A stretch of 64,000 nt of DNA from an uncultured SAR116 cluster alpha proteobacterium (GTDB lineage: Bacteria > Pseudomonadota > Alphaproteobacteria > Puniceispirillales > Puniceispirillaceae), in assembly GCA_902520885.1 (NCBI GenBank), contig CABYPW010000004.1:62001-126000 (forward strand), read 5' to 3'. Shown piece after piece: positions 60,462 to 64,000 of the stretch; within the stretch, counting starts at the first letter, position 1; each line of letters starts with the position of its first letter. The notes under the pieces were generated by a model that saw nothing but the letters and a program-made list of their open reading frames with translations, did not search any database and had not been told where the DNA came from. The translations under genes were made by a program, and so were the position numbers.

Positions 60462-60548
60462 ATATTTTAATGTTGTTCAGTGACATATATAAAGGCATGT
60501 TTTAGCAATATGTTATTGTAAATTTAAATTTTTGATATGGAGCAAATT

Positions 60549-61010
60549 ATGTCTAAGAAAGAGAGTGCAACCAAAACAACACCTTCTTTGACAATGCATG
60601 CCCAATATATCAAAGATTTATCTTTTGAAAACCCAAGAGCTTCAAGCGTATTCACGCAACAAACTGGACAACCGGATGTTGAGGTAAGTGTAAATGTAGG
60701 AGCAAGTTCACTTGAAGATAACCGATACGAAATCATACTTAACCTTAACGCGAAGGCTAATGTTAACAAAGAACCTCTCTTTTTAATTGAACTAAGTTAT
60801 GGTGGTATAGCAAGTTTAAACGACATTCCCGAGAATGATAAAAATGCTTTTGTGATGATTGAAGGTCCAAGACTGTTGTTTCCGTTTGCTCGAGCGACAA
60901 TAGCTACGATAACAAGAGAGGGTGGTTTTTTGCCACTAAACCTGCAACCCATTGATTTTGTTGCTGTATTTAAAGCCAACCTAAAGGCGAGGCAAAAAGA
61001 GAGTAATTAA
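60549..61010 (+). CDS. secB: Protein-export chaperone SecB
   Basis: Tetrameric chaperone that keeps preproteins unfolded for SecA. The start Y-I-K-D-L-S-F-E-N-P, the E-L-S-Y-G-G segment (usually E-x-x-Y-x-G) and G-F-L-P-L-N-L-Q-P-I-D-F near the end are diagnostic. I chose the ATG at 60549 (153 residues), which has GGAG seven bases upstream. The ATG at 60537 is four codons earlier and would overlap this site. It is convergent with dnaQ, 8 bases away. Both stop codons lie within or beside an AT-only hairpin. Confidence 0.96.
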   Translation: MSKKESATKTTPSLTMHAQYIKDLSFENPRASSVFTQQTGQPDVEVSVNVGASSLEDNRYEIILNLNAKANVNKEPLFLIELSYGGIASLNDIPENDKNAFVMIEGPRLLFPFARATIATITREGGFLPLNLQPIDFVAVFKANLKARQKESN

Positions 61011-61018
61011 AAACTTAA

Positions 61019-61714
61019 TTATTCAGAATGATACCATATTGGATCTGTAATTAGGTTTAAGAATTGAGAGTGGTTTTTTAGTTCGTCTTTCGTTGGCTCG
61101 TGATGTCTAATTGGCCTATGTTTTCTATTGACAAACGAAGATTGAAAATCTTTGGTGTTTTCTTTGCCTTCAATCGCAACCTCATTGAATTGAAGGTCTG
61201 GTTGGAGCCCACCTCTTAATTCAACATAAACAGAAGCCAGCAAGTCTGCATCTATTAAAGCTCCATGAAATTCTCTATGCGAATTATCTATCTGAAATCT
61301 TCGACAAAGCGCGTCTAAAGAAGCGTGTGCGCCCGGAAATTTTTTCCGAGCTATTTTTAATGTATCTACAACCTTATCTTCAGATATTATCTGAAAACCT
61401 GACTGCCTTAACTCAGAGTTTAAAAAAGCTAAATCGAATGATGCATTATGTATTACTAATTGATCGTTTTTTATAAAATCGAGAAATTCTTGAGCTACTT
61501 GTTTGAAAGTAGGTTTGTTTGATATAAACTCTTTTGTAATACCGTGTATTTTTATAGCTTCCTCATCTATATCCCTCTCTGGATTAATATACAAATGAAG
61601 CGTTCTTTCTGATGGAACTAAATTAATTATTTCTAATGCCCCTATTTCGATTATTTTATGACCACTATGCACATCAAGTCCTGTAGTTTCTGTATCCAAC
61701 ACCACTTCTCGCAT
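61019..61714 (-). CDS. dnaQ: DNA polymerase III subunit epsilon
   Basis: Proofreading 3'-5' exonuclease of the replicative polymerase. The DEDDh residues are visible: Asp7 and Glu9 in L-D-T-E-T-T-G-L, the Asp in N-A-S-F-D-L-A-F-L-N near 141, and H-x-A-x-x-D in H-G-A-L-I-D-A-D near 154. The 231 residues include the C-terminal polymerase-binding tail. It lies 18 bases after coaE. Confidence 0.96.
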   Translation of the reverse strand: MREVVLDTETTGLDVHSGHKIIEIGALEIINLVPSERTLHLYINPERDIDEEAIKIHGITKEFISNKPTFKQVAQEFLDFIKNDQLVIHNASFDLAFLNSELRQSGFQIISEDKVVDTLKIARKKFPGAHASLDALCRRFQIDNSHREFHGALIDADLLASVYVELRGGLQPDLQFNEVAIEGKENTKDFQSSFVNRKHRPIRHHEPTKDELKNHSQFLNLITDPIWYHSE

Positions 61715-61732
61715 TATTACCTCTACTTAACT

Positions 61733-62326
61733 TCAATCAATTTTATTAAAAAACAACCAACGTTTTAACAATTTATAGCTATATGCTTTTCCTAAACCTG
61801 TTGGAAGACAAAAGTCAGCCAATTGCATTTTAACTTTTTGCGGAAATTGATAACTTATTATATTATTCAATTTTCTTTCTGACATGCCTGAACGTGCTAA
61901 TGCACGTTGTCTTTGCAGAAATTCAGGAGCCCAAACACATATAATAGAATCACAAAAAACTTCACACCCTGTCTCAAATAGTAATGGAATGTCAACGACT
62001 ACCATTTTCTGTCTTTGACCTCTCATTCGAGCAAGAAATTTATTTCTATTAGATTCCACTAACGGATGAATAACAGACTCTAAAGCTTTTTTTCCTTCAA
62101 AGCTTGAAAAGGCTATCTTCCCTAATTTTTCTCTATCTATGCCATTTTCGAGAGTTCTTATATCTCCAAACAATTCAACAATCATAGGAACTGCTGCACC
62201 ATTTGGACCAATTAAGTCATGCACCGTTTTATCTGAATCATGTACTGGTATTTTAAAATGATTACACATTTTACCAATAGTTGTTTTACCTGTTGCTATA
62301 GACCCAGTTAACCCTATTACTCTCAT
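61733..62326 (-). CDS. coaE: Dephospho-CoA kinase
   Basis: Last step of coenzyme A synthesis. The P-loop G-S-I-A-T-G-K-T is at residues 7-14, with D-S-D in the middle of the family's metal site, and V-V-D-I-P-L-L-F-E-T-G is characteristic. The length of 197 residues is normal. The start overlaps the maf stop by 4 bases. In many relatives aroE lies between maf and coaE, but here the two overlap directly. Confidence 0.95.
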   Translation of the reverse strand: MRVIGLTGSIATGKTTIGKMCNHFKIPVHDSDKTVHDLIGPNGAAVPMIVELFGDIRTLENGIDREKLGKIAFSSFEGKKALESVIHPLVESNRNKFLARMRGQRQKMVVVDIPLLFETGCEVFCDSIICVWAPEFLQRQRALARSGMSERKLNNIISYQFPQKVKMQLADFCLPTGLGKAYSYKLLKRWLFFNKID

Positions 62327-62952
62327 GAGACCACAGTTTCTTTAGTTGACACTAAACCGTGTAAACGTAAAAACTCTAATAAAGGGAGTAACGGAATTCC
62401 GAGTATATCATAAAAAGAACCATCGAAACTCGATATTATATGACAGCCCTGATTTTCTATTTGATAACATCCTGGTGTTTTGAGCGCTTTATTCCCTATC
62501 TCTTTAAGGTAGTCATCTATTTCAATATCTGTAAGGGAACGTAGAGTGACCGTTGGTGATGATAAATGGTGCCAAATTCTCTTCCCACCAGAAAAAACAA
62601 CAACACTAGTATGCAGCACATGTGTGTTCCCTTGCAATTTTCTTAGCTGTTCTTTTGCTTTTTTTAGTGATTTTGGTTTCGAAAAACCGATCCCTTTAGA
62701 TTCTAATATTTGATCACTCGCTATAACAAAAGCTTCTGTGTTTGAAAGAGCTATTTGATACCCCTTTATTTCAGCAAGCAATACGGCGCATTCTTGAAGT
62801 GTTGTTTTCCCGGCTAGGGCAGACTCTTTAATAGATTCTTCATCAACAAAGGGTCTTTTGACCAAAAAATCAATTTTTGCATTTTTTAATAAAGCTTGCC
62901 TCGATTTCGATGACGAAGCTAAAATTATAGTCTTATGTTTAAGATTATACAT
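62323..62952 (-). CDS. maf: Maf-like nucleotide pyrophosphatase
   Basis: Pyrophosphatase of the Maf family that removes dTTP, UTP or modified nucleotides. The N-terminal L-A-S-S-S-K-S-R segment, S-D-Q-I-L near the middle and G-C-Y-Q-I-E-N-Q-G in the second half match the family. The length of 209 residues is normal. Substrate class (YhdE or YceF type) is not decided from the sequence. It overlaps the ppsR stop by 8 bases. Confidence 0.9.
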   Translation of the reverse strand: MYNLKHKTIILASSSKSRQALLKNAKIDFLVKRPFVDEESIKESALAGKTTLQECAVLLAEIKGYQIALSNTEAFVIASDQILESKGIGFSKPKSLKKAKEQLRKLQGNTHVLHTSVVVFSGGKRIWHHLSSPTVTLRSLTDIEIDDYLKEIGNKALKTPGCYQIENQGCHIISSFDGSFYDILGIPLLPLLEFLRLHGLVSTKETVVS

Positions 62953-63778
62953 TATCTAATTGATCCAGCCACTGGCGATATAGATGTATTATTGATGCTG
63001 CTATTTCTTCCACTGAACGACGAGAGACATCTATGACGGGCCAATTTTGTCTACTAAATAATTTTCTGGCATCTCTCACCTCATTAGTAATAATATCTAG
63101 ATCAGCATAATTTGGATTACTTAAATTAGATAAATGCTGAAGGCGTGTTTTTCTGACTTGCATTAGCCTTTTTGGATCAGTGGTCAAGCCAACTATGAAA
63201 ATATTTTTTTCTGGTAGTTTATCAATTGGAAATGGTACACCCGGAACGAGAGCATAATTGGCTACTTTGAAGCCTCTGTGACCCAAATACATAGATGTTG
63301 GAGTTTTTGAAGTTCTAGAAACACCAACAAGCAACATATCGGCATCATCCAACCTCTCTATATTTAATCCGTCATCGTGGACAACAGCATATTCTACTGC
63401 TGCCATACGCTTAAAATACGCTCTGTCTAGTTTATGTTGGGCTCCAGATCTTAAACTTTGTTCTACACCTAAAACATTGGTGAAAAGATCTACAACTGAG
63501 TCCAAAATTGATAAGTTTGGTATACCTCGCCTTGTACATAAAGTTTCCAACATTACTCTGACTTCTTTGTTAACTACTGAAAATAATACAACACCTGGGT
63601 TTTTCTCTAAATTACGCTCTATAGCGTCTATGTGTGCTTTGTTCCGAACGAGGGTCCAGATATGTTCCGTGATGTTTGTATCTGGAAACTGTGCCAATCC
63701 AGCTCGCGCAAATTGATGTACTGTTTCACCTGTTGAGTCAGATATTAGATGTAAATGTAAATCATTTTTTTTTACCAT
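62945..63778 (-). CDS. ppsR: PEP synthase regulatory protein (DUF299 kinase/pyrophosphorylase)
   Basis: Bifunctional regulator of the DUF299 family that phosphorylates and dephosphorylates PEP synthase or PPDK. The start L-H-L-H-L-I-S-D-S-T-G-E-T, the P-loop-like V-G-V-S-R-T-S-K-T-P-T-S segment and the D-V-S-R-R-S-V-E-E-I-A-A C-terminus are typical. I chose the ATG at 63778 (277 residues). An upstream GTG at 63847 would add 23 basic residues unlike the family. It is equivalent to RP001, which borders the chromosomal origin next to hemE in Caulobacter. Confidence 0.93.
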   Translation of the reverse strand: MVKKNDLHLHLISDSTGETVHQFARAGLAQFPDTNITEHIWTLVRNKAHIDAIERNLEKNPGVVLFSVVNKEVRVMLETLCTRRGIPNLSILDSVVDLFTNVLGVEQSLRSGAQHKLDRAYFKRMAAVEYAVVHDDGLNIERLDDADMLLVGVSRTSKTPTSMYLGHRGFKVANYALVPGVPFPIDKLPEKNIFIVGLTTDPKRLMQVRKTRLQHLSNLSNPNYADLDIITNEVRDARKLFSRQNWPVIDVSRRSVEEIAASIIHLYRQWLDQLDNV

Positions 63779-63839
63779 TTTCTGCCAGTCTAAGAAGAAA
63801 GAAAGCTTTAACTTAATTATTTTCCTCATATTTCTTTTA

Positions 63840-63848
63840 TTGTACACA
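63840..63848 (+). other. DnaA box-like site (one mismatch)
   Basis: TTGTACACA differs from TTWTNCACA only at the third base. It counts only together with the two better boxes nearby. Confidence 0.35.
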
Positions 63849-63865
63849 GATAATTATCTTTTTCC

Positions 63866-63874
63866 TGTGAATAA
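63866..63874 (-). other. DnaA box
   Basis: TGTGAATAA on the plus strand is TTATTCACA on the minus strand, fitting the TTATNCACA consensus. Confidence 0.6.
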
Positions 63875-63910
63875 TTATTAAAATTTTGGAAAAAGATCAA
63901 AATATACGAT

Positions 63911-63919
63911 TTTTACACA
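63911..63919 (+). other. DnaA box
   Basis: TTTTACACA fits TTWTNCACA. It lies 36 bases from the previous box, in AT-rich DNA suited to unwinding. Confidence 0.55.
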
Positions 63920-64000
63920 AGTTTTTAGAAACTAAATAATTAATTGTATAAGTTTTTACTAAATTTTGTTCAAGTGTTGATTACTTTTTCAAAATTTTTA

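Larger units (their letters stand above)
63779..64000. other. Probable edge of the chromosomal replication origin (oriC)
   Basis: Non-coding, strongly AT-rich interval after ppsR that runs to the window end. It holds two sequences fitting the DnaA box TTWTNCACA and a third with one mismatch. In Caulobacter the origin lies between hemE and the ppsR equivalent, so both content and position fit. The rest of the region, and whether hemE follows, lie outside the window. Confidence 0.6.

Noticed and set aside
61004-61021. Hairpin TAATTAA/TTAATTA between secB and dnaQ as a two-way terminator
   Set aside because: The stem is 7 bp but made only of A-T pairs with a 4-base loop and no T-tract, so it is too weak to call.

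Overview
The window is a gene-dense, AT-rich stretch of bacterial chromosome with the gene content and order of an alphaproteobacterium. Diagnostic clusters are ubiB-coaBC-dut, fabA-fabB-fabI, metK-trmB next to rimP-nusA-ylxR-infB-rbfA-truB-rpsO-pnp, trpS-murJ-glnD-mutS opposite a fused malic enzyme, dnaK-dnaJ-dapB with nth, rph-rdgB-hemW, and the block ppsR-maf-coaE-dnaQ beside secB-fxsA-timA-smr that lies at the replication origin of many alphaproteobacteria. Short spacers, many 4-base gene overlaps, low GC and missing accessory regulators suggest a streamlined, probably marine, alphaproteobacterium. Genus or family cannot be assigned from the sequence alone.

Layout: 1-3.4 kb carries the 3' end of ubiB, coaBC, dut and a ThiF/MoeB protein on the plus strand. 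At 3.4-7.8 kb a 2-hydroxyacid dehydrogenase faces away from an SH3b protein and the unsaturated fatty-acid genes fabA-fabB-fabI. At 7.9-26.3 kb a long minus-strand run covers cell maintenance and translation (tsaB, rimI, miaB, phoH, ybeY, corC, lnt, metK, trmB, then rimP to pnp). At 26.3-37.3 kb are a polysaccharide deacetylase, a Bax-like glucosaminidase, nfuA, trpS, murJ, glnD and mutS. At 37.4-41.8 kb are maeB, a lipoprotein gene with a fresh internal duplication, nth and a DUF2244 gene. At 41.8-49.5 kb are dapB, dnaJ, a frameshifted dnaK, grpE, rph, rdgB and hemW. At 49.5-53.9 kb are an LpoA-like lipoprotein, rsmI, a BON lipoprotein and gshB. At 54-58.1 kb are hinT and a his operon (hisB-hisH-GNAT-hisA-hisF-hisE). 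At 58.2-63.8 kb are an XRE regulator, smr, timA, fxsA, secB, dnaQ, coaE, maf and ppsR. The last 220 bases have DnaA boxes and look like the edge of oriC.

The genes are almost all housekeeping: translation initiation and ribosome maturation, RNA decay, fatty-acid desaturation, envelope assembly, protein folding, histidine and CoA synthesis, and origin-proximal genes. I found no CRISPR array, insertion sequence, prophage, toxin-antitoxin pair, rRNA or tRNA, and no convincing new multi-gene system. The points most worth a second look are the probable oriC edge, the single-base frameshift in dnaK at a 7-A tract, the DNA-binding-like domain fused to CoaBC, terminator or stem-loop structures in the rimP and pnp leaders, the 129-bp in-frame duplication in a lipoprotein gene, and the absence of several regulators (hrcA, irr, fur) from places where relatives often carry them.
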